A program made the translations under genes and the position numbers. This document shows, in pieces, positions 21,583 through 36,000 of a DNA stretch of 64,000 nt. Each line of letters begins with the position of its first letter. Position 1 is the first letter of the stretch. Origin of the DNA: Drosophila pseudoobscura (Eukaryota > Arthropoda > Insecta > Diptera > Drosophilidae); contig NC_046680.1 in the NCBI RefSeq assembly GCF_009870125.1, positions 4,526,001-4,590,000 on the forward strand, read 5' to 3'. The notes beneath the pieces are model-generated. The model made no database searches and was not told the DNA's origin. It saw nothing but the letters and a program-made list of their open reading frames with translations.

Positions 21583-24500
21583 TTATAGCTTCCTGGTGGG
21601 CTCCACCTTCTGCGACATGGCCGTGAGCACTCGCTGGTTGTCGATGACCCGAAAGCTGCTGATGTAGGAGCGCACCTCGCCCTCGCTCTTGGGTGATGGC
21701 GGCTCCAGTCCTGCCACAAATTGGTTAATTTTTATTAAAATTACGAATCGTCGGGGGCTGGCTGACAATCAATCTTACCCAAACTTCTGGAGCGACAGAA
21801 GCGTATGGTGCGCATCGTTTGGGCCATCATGTGCATCTTCTCAAAGTTCACGAGTCCGTCCAGGCTGGTCTTGTTTCCCTCGTGGGCGAAGGTCATGTCT
21901 TTCAGCAGCAGAGGCATGAACGGTATCAGGGGCGGCTGCAGCTTGCCCACAAACACGCGATAAGCCCGATGGTTGCGGCTGGGGTCGATGAGGGCCTCGA
22001 ACTCCTGAAAGATTTTCCTGAACTTTGACGGTATCTTTTCCCAGGTTTGCTGCAGCCGCGACACGGCCATATTCGAAAGGCCCATCACCACAGCAAAGAA
22101 GGCGTTCAGATTCTGGTATTCCTTGCAACTGTAGAGAGGGGAAGCTAAGCAGTTATTCTGTCGCAACTTTTTAGCGGGAGGGGGCGTCACTTACTAGGCT
22201 GCCAGCTTAATGAACTTGCGGACCAGACCCACGCGCTTGCTCAGGCTGGGCGTGGACACGAGCTCGGTGACAATCCAGTACTGAACCTCGTTGAAGCGAC
22301 GCAGAAAGACATCCAAGTTGGCCGTGATCTGTGGCAGTAGAAAGAGCAGAGCAAAGCAGACAACAATCAGACAAAAACCAGCAGACAAATGATCAAATTC
22401 CTCAAGGCCACATTTCCTGAAAGTTTTCCTTTTACACGTACAGGTTTTGGGACATCTTAAATTACTTCGAGTGGGGCCAACTTCTGGCCAACTCAATTTG
22501 CAAAACAGATGACAAATGGCAACAGTTTTGTGGCCACTCTCTGGGAGGCTAATTACCCAAACGAGACGTTTCAGACTTTTGGGCAAGTTTACCTACCACT
22601 CCAGCACTCCTGCACTCCTCCCTCCACTACTCGCTCCACTCACCTTGCCGAAGTGATGGCGTCCGAAGGTGTGATAGAGCAATTCATATTCATGCACGGC
22701 ATAGAACAGATCCCACTCGAAGAGGGTGATGTGGTAGGCGAGCTCCTTGGTGCTCAGTATTTCCAAATCGATGTCTACACCCTCTGTGGGGCACTCCTGC
22801 TCCTGCAGCTGTGTCTGGAAAAGAAAGGAGCAACCAATATAGAAGTCTGGACTGACATTGGCTGCGCTGCTGGCAGTGGGCTTACCAAGGCATCCAGATG
22901 ATCCTTGACGGAGACAAACAGACGGCCGTTGAGCGAGAGGCCAGTGGGTATACTGACGTCGTTATCCTTAAACACGGAGCGCTCTCCGTTCGACCTGACT
23001 TCGACGAGGCACAGGTCCTCGGGTCCACGATTCAGCTGCAGCTTGTCGGCGGCACAGGCCTTGATGAGCTCCGCCGTGGTGTGCATGGGGAAGCGCAGGG
23101 TGCAGTATGTGTGGTCGGCGCAGTATACCCGGAATATGACTGCACAACGAGAATGGGGAAACGATCCATTTGCATACGATTATCTCCCATAGAGGCTATA
23201 CAAACACTTACTGTCGTCGTCCGGCCGTATCACCGTCTTTGAGGGCGTTGCATTGCCACTGAACAGACAAATGGGTTGGCCATTCGGTGGCAACTTCCAT
23301 TTCTGTCCGGCATTCTGGTTGCGATCCTCCTGGTAGCGAGCCATCTGGGTAAGCACATTGTGCACTATGCTGGTCTCCTCGTTGAGATCGGGATCAGCCT
23401 CCACCTCGGCGGCCAGGTCCTCGATGAAATCACACACACTGGGCTCCTCGAAGGCCGCATGCCGCACGGCCATGACCCACTTCTGCATGAACTGGATGAC
23501 GCGCTTCTTAAAGTTGACTATATACTCACGATCCTCCGGTGTCTGGGCGTCCTCATGGGTATCGCAATGGAAGGTACACAGCGGTTAAGGCGAGAAACCA
23601 ATTTCGTTGGAGACTCAGATTTGGAATTAGATTTGGAGTCCTGCCTACACCATTCAACAGGGTTGCCGTTGCCGTTGCCGTATGCTTATTGATGCGCCTT
23701 TCCCCCATTGTTCCCCCTTGTTCCCAATCAAGTTGCTTAGTTCGGGCCGAGGGTCCTGCTTATTAAACACATCACGTATTCCAATGCAGATTGTGGGATT
23801 AGTTTCAGGCATCATTGGGCATGGCTTCAGTACTCTCTACCTCGCACCCGACCCGCCAAACAAAAACCCATTCCATATTGGGGAAACATTTCTGAAAATG
23901 CTTGGCCCGATAAAGCCATCTTCATTGCGGCTTTTGTTTCGACTGAAGCTCCACTGGTGGACTCTGCCCCGGACGGAAGTGTTTTGCTTGTTAGCATTTG
24001 TGCCACACTCTACGTAAAAGTCCACTCCTGCACCACCACCCCCTTGGACTGGGCATCGGAACTGTGTGGTCTGGATCGGGGTCATGTGTGGCTTGCGTGC
24101 TGCCAACACTTAAACTGTCGCCGTGGAGCTGTTCCGTTGCCCACCCAAGGAGAACGTGACTCTCGAGCCGTAATCCTGAATCCAACACTGAACTTTTGGC
24201 GTTTTTAAAGTGCCAGGGACTGAGTGGAGCGGAGGCCTTTAGTGTGGTAGAAGAGGCTTTAAAATGGTTTGATCCCCAGTGTCCAAAAGAGGGGCCTAAG
24301 CTGTGGGACGTGGCTGGCATGGCAAAGGCCAACACAGACTAAAGACAACAGACTATAGACCGATGGCTGATGGAAAGGTAGGGAAAATTCATGAGTAGTC
24401 AAGATTGTTGGATTGTTGCTTTGGAAAAGGATATTAATTGGCCAGTTCATCAACCAGCTGCACCACGGGCATGAATACAATGTGGGTGAGCAGAAAGTCG

Positions 24501-27500
24501 TCCAGGAAGGGATCCATACCACCAACGGACTGACCCAGCCGGGTCTCCAGTAAGTGCTCCAGCATCTTGGCCGGTGTGCCCGACATGACCGTGTATCTGT
24601 GGTGCAGAGGGGGAGGAAGAGACAGAAACATCAAATTGAATCCATCTACTTGCTCTGACTTTCAATTAAATTTGAGCGGACATTAAAAATTGATTTGCCA
24701 CTCACTTGAATGCCGAATGCTGTCCACGTTGCTTGGCCACACGCTCCAGCACTAAAACATCCTTGCCGTGCTCCTGCAACCTCAATGTATTGGCCTCCAC
24801 ATCGCGCAGTATCCGGTTGAAATGCTCCTTGTCCACACGCAGCAAATGGCAGTTGTTCTCCTTGAGTACAATGGTAGCAGCTCTGTCGGAAGAGAAATCC
24901 GGACAAATATTCAGAAAATTCGGAAAAACTTTCAGCTTGTGCAAGAAACTTTTAATGGATTATATTTCGCTATATCTGTATGAATTTTCGTTAATTACGA
25001 AACTACTATTATATTCGACCATAGCTGATGGAAAGTTGCTGCATGCGAAAATGTCAAATGGAAAACGTTCACGCTTCGTGGGGCAGACAGTAATTTTATT
25101 TTGTATCCCCACACGTGTGTCGCGACCAGGAAAAGTATTTTAAATTGCATTTCAGCGGCAGAATATCTGCAGAATCCACCAATTTGCATTTGCGGCGGTC
25201 AGACAGTCAGACGGTCAGAAAATTCAATCAATATACGCCGGATTATTCCCACAAGAAGCTACAGCTTCTGGCATACAGAATAATAATAATAATACCATCA
25301 TATTTGCCTGGAATAAATAACCAGCTTAAATGAGTTATCCCTGGGATTCAATTATTTTATCCCACGAATATAATGGAACTGAACGGGACTCTTTCCTGTG
25401 CTCCCCAAGTTTGGAGAACGGCTTACAAATTGCCCCTGGGCTTGGGCTAATATTTTGTTTCAATTTTCAATTGTTTGCTCTAAATGCCACACAATGCCTC
25501 TTGTTATCAGTCGTCGTCTTGCCTGTTGCACCACCCAAGCGGCCAAGCGACTCATGTTGCCATTGTGGGGCCTTGGCCATTGTCCGCTTTGTGGCATTGT
25601 CAACGCATAGAAAACACAATGCGCACGAAATGCATGAGTAGGAAACCACAGACTGTAGTACGGAGGATAGAGAGAACTTTCAGCCACTATCTCGAGTTTA
25701 AATTGGGAACAGATATTGGCCAACAAGGAGTTTTGCAAAGATGCAAACGGACGCAGACGATGAGGAGTTTGACGATTATGAATGATAAGCTTTTAGACCA
25801 GATCTGTCCTCTCGAACTCACTCTTACCTGGGTGCGTCGTTAATCAAGGCCAGCTTTCCAAAATCATCGCCCGTCTTCAGGGTAGCCACAGTTCCCTTGC
25901 CGTGTATCACAACATCCACAGACCCTTTGAGGAGGATGTACCAGGAGCGTCCTTCGTCGCCTTGATTGAATACTGTTGTTGTAGTCGTTGTTGTTGTTGT
26001 TGTTTTTTATTTTTGTTGGAATGGGTTAAACGTGTTAAGGGATAAAAGTCTTTATTAGTACTTATCATTTTTGCTTTAGGGGCTTTATGCGAGAGGGGGT
26101 GGTCGTAGGGTGGTCCTTTTTTATTGAGACATAATTAGTTGGAATTTAATTAAAAAGTTTCCAAAAACTTTGCTTTTTGGCTTCGAAAGTCTCTAGAGTT
26201 TCTAGAGAATGCTGTGGCTGTGGGGCAATACTCACATATTGTGCCCGCCTGGGCATGAGCCTCGAACACGAATATCGATGAGAGCTCCCGCTTGATGCTG
26301 GTCGAGAGATGGGAGAGAGCGGCAATGTGGACGAGCTCCTCGAATACCAGCTCCAGTTCCTCCGATGTCCGTTCGTGAGAGCTGCGAGTCAATGATTGAA
26401 TATGCAACAATGTGCGTTTGTGTGTGGTCCAGTGGCACTTACGGTTTGCGCAATATCATACGCAAAGTGGCGTCCGGGCCACGTTGGAAGAGGGCACTCA
26501 GTGCCTCGCGAATATGCTCGTTGGCCGCGTGTTGATCCTCTGCCTGGGGGATGCCGACCGCCGGCGCACCGCCTTCTTCGTCCAGCCGGAATCGATACAG
26601 AAAGCACTTATCTTTGAATGGCTGCTCTTTGTTGACTGCGGCGGAATCGAGTAAAATTAATATGTGAAGGCCTGTTAAGTGCGAAAATGGCCGCATTAAC
26701 TTCCGTAGCTTACCATGTGTGAGAACGCCTTCCTCGACCAGGGCCTGCCACATGCCCGCCGCCTGGGCGCGGGTGTGCACAATTGGGGCGAGGTTGACCA
26801 GCCAATCGACGAGCTCAGTGCCGGGTGCGCACTTCCGTATTAACTTTCCCGAAACCTCCGCAGAACAGAGTGGAAGATAAAGAGATAATTAGTATCATAA
26901 AAAAGTTAGTCGTCCATTTGCCTCTCCTACCTTGCGATCCTTCAGGCAGCTTGAGTTGTCGGCAACGAGTAATGTGCGTAGAGCCCAGCCCATGCGGCTC
27001 ATAGCAGGACTCGGTGTCTGCGAAATAGGTAAGCAATGAACTAAAAATAAACTGCCCTGAGATGTTCAGCCTGTGTACATTCTAATGCTGCCCTGCCGTA
27101 CACCTCTAAGGAATACATTATAATGTAACGCTTAAAAAGCCGACTGTAAGCCTGTGTAAAGACTCCCTTTCGCATATCGAGAGATTATACTGGCATCGTT
27201 CCAGCCCATCTTCAATTTGTCGCATTAACTAAGGCCAGATTAAAGTTTTTACTGCCAAAAGATTAGAGCTTTCAGGGCAAATGTCAAAGCCAGAAGGACA
27301 ACAATTTTATAGAAATCCTTTGAAAGGGACATTTTCCCATTTCCAGCAGCCTCATGAATAACACATAAATATTTTGTAATTCCCTTGACAGTTTCTGGAG
27401 CAGCAAATTAACTCATTTGTCGTCGTCAATGTCGGAAAAATTATATTTATAATATTTATGCGCCTGTGGCTGGGCTACAAGCATACATATGTACGAGTAT

Positions 27501-30500
27501 ATATGTACATACGTATGTATATATGTATGTATATCCCTCCCTGTGAATGCTCTCCGCTTACCTCGGTGATGGGCAATGCTGGGTTGGGGTGGTCCGGGCT
27601 GAGTGGGCGCTTGGTGGGCGATGGGGCGGCTGCCGTCTGCTGAACGCTAGGACCAAAACCTATCAAATATCCCACAGCAGTTTATTTTAATTAATGTTTT
27701 TCCAAAGTGTGTCTGTGTCTGTGTCAGTGGCTGTGTGCGTGTGCGTGTGCGTGTGTGTGATTGGATGTGGATGGTTGCCCAATGTTTAATGTGAGTTTAA
27801 TATGTTTATTCAATCAGTTTTATGTGCGCATAAATATCGTGGTGATTTTAATGCGGCTTTCTGCCGTTTTCATACCGTTCTTCAATTTGCAATTGGTGAA
27901 AATGTCATTCATCAACTCTTTGTTCTTCTGCAATTAAAAAAAAAAACAGTGAAGTAAAATGTCCATTAGTCGGGGGCTTAGACGGTGCGGTATTGTTTTC
28001 CTGCTATGCTTTCTGTTTTCTGTTTATTCGCGATAATTGCAATGCCAAATTCCAATTACGTTGCTCATTTCGAATGCCGTCGACTGCGGACGCGCCGGCT
28101 GCCCACGCTCCAGGCGACGCCGTCGCTTAATGACCGCGGAAGTGGCACCAGCTGTTGGAGCCCCGGCGGTTCTCCCTGGCTCCAGCACCTCATGCTCATG
28201 GCTATCACTGTGACGTCGATAGTTCAAGAGAACGCACCAGGCTGCCTCATCGCTGGCCACAATCTGAGCGGACCAGCGCTGACGCTGCCCCTGCCGCTGC
28301 TGCTGCGCAGCTGACATGTGGCAACTTTCTTTCTTTTCAACTCTTTTAGCTCGCAGGTAATTACTGCCAAACGCTGCTTTGTGCACTGATAAATGGGTCT
28401 GACAAATGCCTACCGAGACCCGACCCGAGACCCGAGACCCGAGACCAGGGACTTTGCAAATTCTTATCACTCGCAGGGGTTGTCAGAGTGTTTCTGTTCT
28501 GTTTCAAAGTATTTTGTTGGCAAACAGTGCACCAGTTGGGTGGCGACGCCTGGCAACTCTTGCGGCTCTGCCACCTGATAAGCAGAAAACGCTGGCGTTG
28601 TCGTTGTCGTTGTCGTTGGCGACGTCGACGTTGACGTTAATTAAACTCACTTCGTTTATCAAACGCACAGCAGGGCCAAAATAAGCGGAGCCAATTAGGC
28701 AGTGCGCGAGAAAGAGCGAGCATAGGGGTGGAGAGGCTCAGAAGGTCTTCGCCTTGAACAGAATTCACAAATGCATTCTGATTAAACCTTATTTTTCATT
28801 TTTCATTCGAATGGCATTTGAATGGGAAAAAGATTTTGTAACCCAGAGATTTCAAAATTGAAACCAATAGATTTGACCCGACAATGGAAATTGATAGAAG
28901 AAATTGTGTCACTGACATGAGAATATTCGATTTAAATATATTTAATATTTAATAGTTTAATATGTTATTTTTATAACACATTTACAGGAAATATATGTAA
29001 TATATGTAATATTTATGGACCGTATTAAATAGACTTTGTAATACATTTTTATGTGTAAGTCCCCATAACTAATTTCACTATTTTAGTACTGAGAATATCG
29101 AATATTCCATTTAAACATGCGTGTGCTTCATTTTACTATAAAATTTTTCCCTGAATTCAGGTGGCAATAATTTCAAGTCGCGTGACTTAGAGCTCTGAAG
29201 AACCGAATCGCAACAGAATTTTCAGTGCAATGAAATCAATAAAGCTTACATATGTAACATCATAAATTGGCATAGAATTGGTTCACAAGTTTAGTTTAAA
29301 TTGACTACTCCGGAAAATTTGTCCCTACTCCAGTCGTTAGCCCTGAAAATCCTTCAGCATTTGCCTCTGCCTCACTGGTGCGTGGTGCTCGGTGCTGCCG
29401 GTGCACATGTGCAAATTGAGTTTGTGCATAAATAAATAACCACATGGCCGTGGACATGCAACTGTGTGCATGCCACTGGGCATTCAATACAGCTCGTACC
29501 TACCCACCAGCCCCATAGGAATGAAATATTTATGGACTGAGGATTACGCAGGCCACATGTTTGGAAATGCTATTGTTACTGTTGCATCAGCCGCCTGAAT
29601 GCCATTTATTGGGCATAAAATGCGTCCGAAATTGAATGCAAATATGTTGTAATCAAATGGCATTGAAATTGAAAAGCAATTGAAAGCCGCATTCAAAGTA
29701 TAACTCTTCAATAGCGCTATGCCACATTTACCGCAAGAGGCGAGTGCAATATCCGCCATTGATTGCGCCACAACTAACATCCTCCTGGCTGGCAGTAAAT
29801 GAGGCTGCAGCCTGGAAACCAAACCCAAACTTGTCCCAACGAACGGAACCCGATCCAATTGCAATTCCAATTGCAATTGAATTCAGTTGGTCTCGACTCG
29901 ACTCGACACGACTTGTCCAATCGCATTACGAGTGCTTCGAGTCTTGTCCGGTATAATTGGCTGCCATTGGATGCTGGTCGATTGCTGCTCTGCTGCCATT
30001 TTTAGCTGGGATCGAAATGAGACCGTTAATTAGCCCGAAATTCTATTTTCTCCACTTACCCGGTCATGGTCTGCCATATGGGTCGACAATTGCTTTATCT
30101 GACATTTTCAATTTGCCCTCCAGTCGGGTAAATATTTGTGCACAAATCAAACACTCGACTAGGACCAGGACCAGGACCAGGACCAGGACCAGGACCAGGA
30201 CCAGGTGGAGAATACAAGTTCCCGCGAAAAACGAAAGGTTATATCGAGTATACTCCGTACGAGTATATACATTTTACTTACTCCTTTTCAATTTTCCTCG
30301 CCCTCGCCCTTGCCATCGCCCTCGCCGCCCCCCGGATTTTATCGCATTTACGCAGTTCAGAGAACTGAACGCAGAGCGAGGGAATTCCCCAGTTTCCAAC
30401 ATTTTTATGGCTGCTGCTGGTACGACTACTACTGATGATGGTGCAGCAGTGGCAGCTTCCACTTTCACTCCATTGTTGCACACTGCGTATACGTGATATG

Positions 30501-33052
30501 TGGTGGCCCTGCTGTCGCAGCTACTTTGTTATCGCTCACCCTCTCTGCCGCTCTGCCACGCTGCCACTCCCTCTTTCCACTAACCACTTGTGTTGCTTTT
30601 GGGTTAGCCAATGTTGGCATAATGTTGCAAAATAGTATATGCCCCAATTTGAGGTTTTCCTCCAGCTCGTTTTTCTCTCTCTTTCTTTTGTGAGAAATAA
30701 GGTAAATATACATTCATTCATTCTGTCCGCCCCTGAATGGGCGCCCTACATGTGTGTGCTCCTGTGGTTTATACCTTTTGTGCGTGCCTTTAGGGATGAC
30801 TTTTTGGGGGTTCCCCCTCCCTCAGCTGCCCCAAAAATGGTATTGTTAGTGAGGGTTCCGAATTTACAGAGAAATTTTGCATTTTTACACTGACAAAAGT
30901 AAGGAAACCCTCAGGTGAAATGTAATTGAATTTTCCACTTTGGAGAAGGAGAAGAGTCCCTCCATTATTTCGGCTGCATTAATCTCGTTTCTTGCAGTGC
31001 ATTTTGTGTGCAGTTCAAACATTTACTATTTGCCAGAAGTAAGCCTCCCGCTCTGGGGGGAAAAGGAAACCAATCCCATCCCATTGCTATAGCCGTAAGT
31101 ACATTCAAATCCTGTGGCTTGACTAAGTCAAATTCCGATTGATATTCTATTGATATTGCCTTCGAATTGTACAATGCTGATAGGTGTAGGAAATATTATA
31201 TACATATGTATATGTATATATGTAAGTATGAATGTAGTTAGTTCCATTTAATTATCGCTTGTACTTGGGCGAATTTCCCTTGGGTCCTGGCAAGCATAGA
31301 CGCTAACGCGGCCAGGACATGCAACATGAAAATGGAAACGAACATGAATGATGCATTGCAATAAGCCTGTCATTACATTGTAATGCCATTTGCCGCACAT
31401 AAACAGAGACAACATAGAATAAACTACTTGGCCCACAAGAGCACCTTGGCTTAATTCCCCCTCCCACCTGCTCCGACTGCTACTCCTAGCCAGAGCCAGA
31501 GCCAGACACAGAGCCAGAGCCAGGGGCACTTAACACTGAGGGCTCAGAGCTGCCGGCATGTGTTCGGGCTTAGGACTGCGAGGCGGTTCATTAGGAAAAA
31601 GCTGTTAGACGGGTCGGGGTCCGGGTCGGGGTCGGGACCGGCGAGCATCATTAAATGTTAATTGAAATTTTAATTAAATACTTTCGGCACTGACGAAGGC
31701 ATGCCGCAAATATGTATGCCAGGACGCTGCTCTGCCACATGAATCTGAATATCATTTGAGTCATGCATCATCCATCACAGATGCTCATTAACATGAAGGC
31801 AAAGGAGGGTTGTCTGGAGGTGGATTTGATGAGCGACTGCTCCTTTTTGATGTGGTTAAAAGTGCGCAAGAAAGAAGGGAACTTGAACCCGAGTCCCCAA
31901 TTGAATTGTATGTTAGGAACTTACCTCCCAAATGAGTCGAAAATCCTGCTGCTCGACGCGCAGCAGCTCGCAGGTTGTCTTCGTCACGACGGTGCTATCG
32001 CGTGGCAAGTCGTGCAGTATGGTCTCCCCAAACGTGGCGCCCACACCCAGGTTGCACAATGTTACGGAGCTCTGTAAATAAATAAAGCCAGTGGATTTGG
32101 GTTAGATGCAGCAGGAGAAACAGTACCTTGAAGTGGCATAAGTCTGTACTGGAGAGTGTGCACTAAGTATCTGTGCAGTTTAAACACTTTGTGGCCCCCT
32201 GGCCTGGTCGTTCTCCTTGGTTTCTTACACAATTAGCAGATACGACTGCAATTTGCTTGTGGCGGGGGGCTTTGTGGATGGTACTGTGGCTTACCCATTC
32301 CCAAAAAACAACGGAAACAACTGCGGATATGCCACGCCACCAACTGTCTGTCAACCAAAGCAATAACCGTGGCTCAGAGCTCAAAACCCAGAGCTCAGTG
32401 CTCGGAGCTGCTGAGTGTTGTCTAACCGCAGCAGCATTGCAATGACATTTTCAATTACCAACTCGAGTTTGCATCGGTGCTGTCCTGCCCTCTTGGTGCT
32501 GGTGCTGGCTGTTGTTCTTAGCTGGCTCTGCCGCTTGTTTGCTTGCTTGTTTTCCCACAAGAAACACAGGTTCTTGGCCCGAGGGCCCTCGCAGCCTAAT
32601 TTCAGGAGCGAGAGCCGCCCTGCCATGTAATTGGCTTAAAACAGGGCTGACTACAGCGCCACCGCGGAATTAGTTAAACTCGCATTACCCCAGCATTTCG
32701 TGTATGTATGTGTGCGTTTACAATTATTACACCGCGCAAAAGCAAGGCCCGTAAAATATTATTTAATTAATTCCCACTGTGTGTTTAATTACGAATGCTA
32801 TTTGCCGCCGTTGGTTTCTTTTTGTGTCCAAAAGCAGCCCGGAAATTTCATTCGCTTTTCTTGTTGATTTATTGGAGCTTTTGTTTTTTGACAAGCGTCA
32901 CAAAAATACTTGGGCTTGCTCTGGGTCTTCGTCTTTGTCTTCTCTAACGTCGCGCCTTCTTTTGGCCACATTAAATTTGATTGCTTTCTAATTTATTGCA
33001 GCATTAACAGTTGACCCACAGACACAGCCACAGACGGATGGATGGAGAAAGA

Positions 33053-33090
<38 letters not shown>

Positions 33091-36000
33091 AACGAATCGA
33101 AACGGAACGAAAAAGAGGAAAAGCAGGAAAAGCAACAATTTATCCCCGAGTATTTCCCTTTTTGTAATTTCCCTAAGCCGCCGAGAATTGAATTCAATTT
33201 CCAGTCCAAACAAAAATATTTTAAAAAAAGCTGTGCGCGTCGCAAGGGGATAACAAATTTTGTGGGATGAGGGGCGTTTGTCTGTGATGTAATTTTGTAA
33301 TTTTTATAAATAGTCGTATAAATTGATCAAGTGTAAAGTGAAAGATACTCCGGGAGCTCTCCGACTAGCTCAACAGTGTGGAGTATCTTTTGGAGTGGGA
33401 GTAATGGCAGTGGAGGGGTACTTGAGCTTGATCTACCTGTTTCCAAAGCAACAAACGGAAACGTATCTGCATTTGAACAGATTAACATGTGATGAAGTGT
33501 AGCTCCCATCTCCATCTTTCAAGCCCACTGACTAGCCCTTGATTATCTCTTTGGTGGGTTGAATACTCATTTGGTTTGATTGTGCTGCCAATGGAGAGCG
33601 GTGAAGGCTATAAGCAGTAAAGGTCTGTATCGAAGTGTGCCATAGATTACACACTCTCTCAGCTACGCTACTACGCTAATCCCTTACATAATGATACGAT
33701 TATCCACAACCATATGTAACCATAACGTACATTTGCTGCAGTTGGTGCTGCCACATTTATTCGGGGTATGCAACGCCATGTTTTACCTTCGCATAATGCC
33801 GCGTTGATTGCTCCACGTTGTAGGTACAACTGCGACGGAACAACATGATCCTGTGTCCTGCTGTCGCTTGATTCAACTATAGTTTTAGTTTTTTTCCAGC
33901 GACACTTCTTGCATAGATGGAATATTCAATGGAAAAAGCACACACAAACAGCATTGGCCAAATGCAAATTGGATACCGGAGTGTTATGTACCATTTCGGT
34001 GGGTTGCTACTCGATTGCGAATCGATTGCGACGTGAGGTCAACAAAGAGACTTGCCACTAGTTATGGGCACGAGGCACGCGCTGCCGAAAGTGTGGCCAA
34101 ACATTTCTGGGCCGAGAGGGGCACCATATGCGACCGTTGATAAATGACATGGAAGCGTGTCTCAGAGCGGGCTATATGTACTCTTTACTACCAAGCTACG
34201 AGTGTTTTATTATTATTACTTTTTCATTTCTTATTTTTTCATATTTCAGCGCGTACCACTTTCAATTGGAGCTACACACTGCCATCCCCATTCACATCCA
34301 CATCCACATCCACTTCCAGCAGCTCTTTGGGTCTTTCGCAGGGTCTTTCGATGAACCGCGCGGCGTCGCGTCGCAAAGCAAACTGAAATTGGAGTTGGAG
34401 CACGCCAACGGATGATGCCCCCGTGTGAGGCAGCCAGCTGGCGAGAAACTGTTGCATGTGTGCACACATGTACTGTCTGTCTGCTCTTTTGTGCAACTCT
34501 GGGCTGGCAGTTGCTAATGTGTGGCCAACAGCAGCAACAAAGGCCCAGAAGACCGCCGGCTAAGTGGAGCGTTCGAAGCGATGACAGCTCAATGGCCCAT
34601 TGATGTCATACTCGTATTGGTATCTCAATGTACTCAATGCCCAGTGGTCAGCCCCCAGTGGACGACATTCTAATTTGATCAATGGCGCAATAATCACTAT
34701 GTGAAGTCGAGCTGGCTAAAACGCACGAAAAGAAGGCCACGTTCTTGATGGGCACCTTAATAATGTATTATTGATTGAATCTTTGCCCCTTCAATTGCAA
34801 AGTGTGCTCTTGCCTCCTATTGGTGAGGAAGTTTTGAGCGTGGAAGAGCATCTCAAATTCGTGGATCTGTTGACACTTTTCCTCTTCCCACCAAGTTTAG
34901 CCGCCTTTGACGAACATTGCTGTCGTTTGATGCATGCACGCCAAGCGAAATGCAATTAAGCCAGAGCTCAGGCCCTAGACCAAGAGCAAGACCAAGCCCA
35001 CATCCACAGCCACTCCGATGGCGACACCGAACCCATATCGCTGGCACCCATGTGCGTCACAGCAGTGGTGACTGCTGCCCAAATGTCCACTCCATGGGGA
35101 CCTTTTGTTGGGCTGCGCGCTTGGAAAACTTTTCACGCACATATGAGCACGCTTCCGTCCGTTGCAGCAGGGCTCTGCCGTATGTTGCAGGGGCAGTTTC
35201 GACTGTTTCTGTGGCAGAGGCAGTGGCTTCCCATACTGCTGCAACTTGTCTCGCATTGCAATCCACTCTGACCAACTCCGTTGGGCAAACAAGAGTGTGG
35301 AGCCGACTTTGGGGCATGGTCCTACGAATGACTTGTTTTTAGGATGCTCCTGCTAATGGAATTTCGGATGAGCAAAGCTTCCAGCCAGATGCTGCAAGCA
35401 GTGCGAGATTTTCCCATGAAAACTGGCTTGCTCTAAATAGCAACAGCCAACGTTAAGTATTTCAATGTTCAGGTTGAATAACCTTGACACTTTTATTTCA
35501 TCTTTTTTATTTTTTTGGTTTTGTTCGGTGGTTTTTTTTTTTTTTTTTTACCCGGACCGCAATTGTCCGCCGTCCGCCGTCCGTCGTTTCTGCTGGGGCT
35601 AGTAATTACGAGTATTTCGCTTGGCCCTCCTACGGTGAAGGTAATGCTCCGGACCAAGTCAATGACTGCTCAAAATGAGTGGGCAGCGGTACGTACGGCA
35701 CAAAAGCTGCAGATATTTCCCTCACTGTTTTCGAGGTGTCAAAATAAATCAGTCCGTTCCATTCGTTTGTCTAATTAATTATGCTAATTAGGCCATCATT
35801 AATTAATTTGCAATGTTTGTGCTGTTTATGTGGTTTTTAACAGGTTAATGATTCAATGAATTACCACAGACAAAAGAGAGTTTCCAGTTCATTTGATAAC
35901 AAGTTAATGATCTCCACCGTAGGGGAGATAATTATTTTTATTTTTATAAAATTACATTTAATGCTGTCAACCGTTAGAGTCGAGCCCATTCAAGAACTGC

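Larger units (their letters stand above)
27928..31924 (-). other. Epac: Epac intron, about 4 kb
   Basis: This lies between the exon encoding the end of CNB-A (31925) and the short linker exon (27927). It holds no supported gene. It contains a GTTGTC-type repeat near 28599-28618, a CGAGACCC repeat at 28414-28446, an AT-rich block at 28930-29010, the AGGACC hexamer repeat (30161-30205), an AGAGCC repeat near 31490-31525, and a G-quadruplex-like motif (31611-31636). Confidence 0.6.

Noticed and set aside
27647-27659. Epac exon starting at 27646 after GGTCCTAG
   Set aside because: That acceptor would need a phase-2 upstream exon, but the preceding exon ends in phase 1. The acceptor GATAG at 27660 fits and adds GFGPS.
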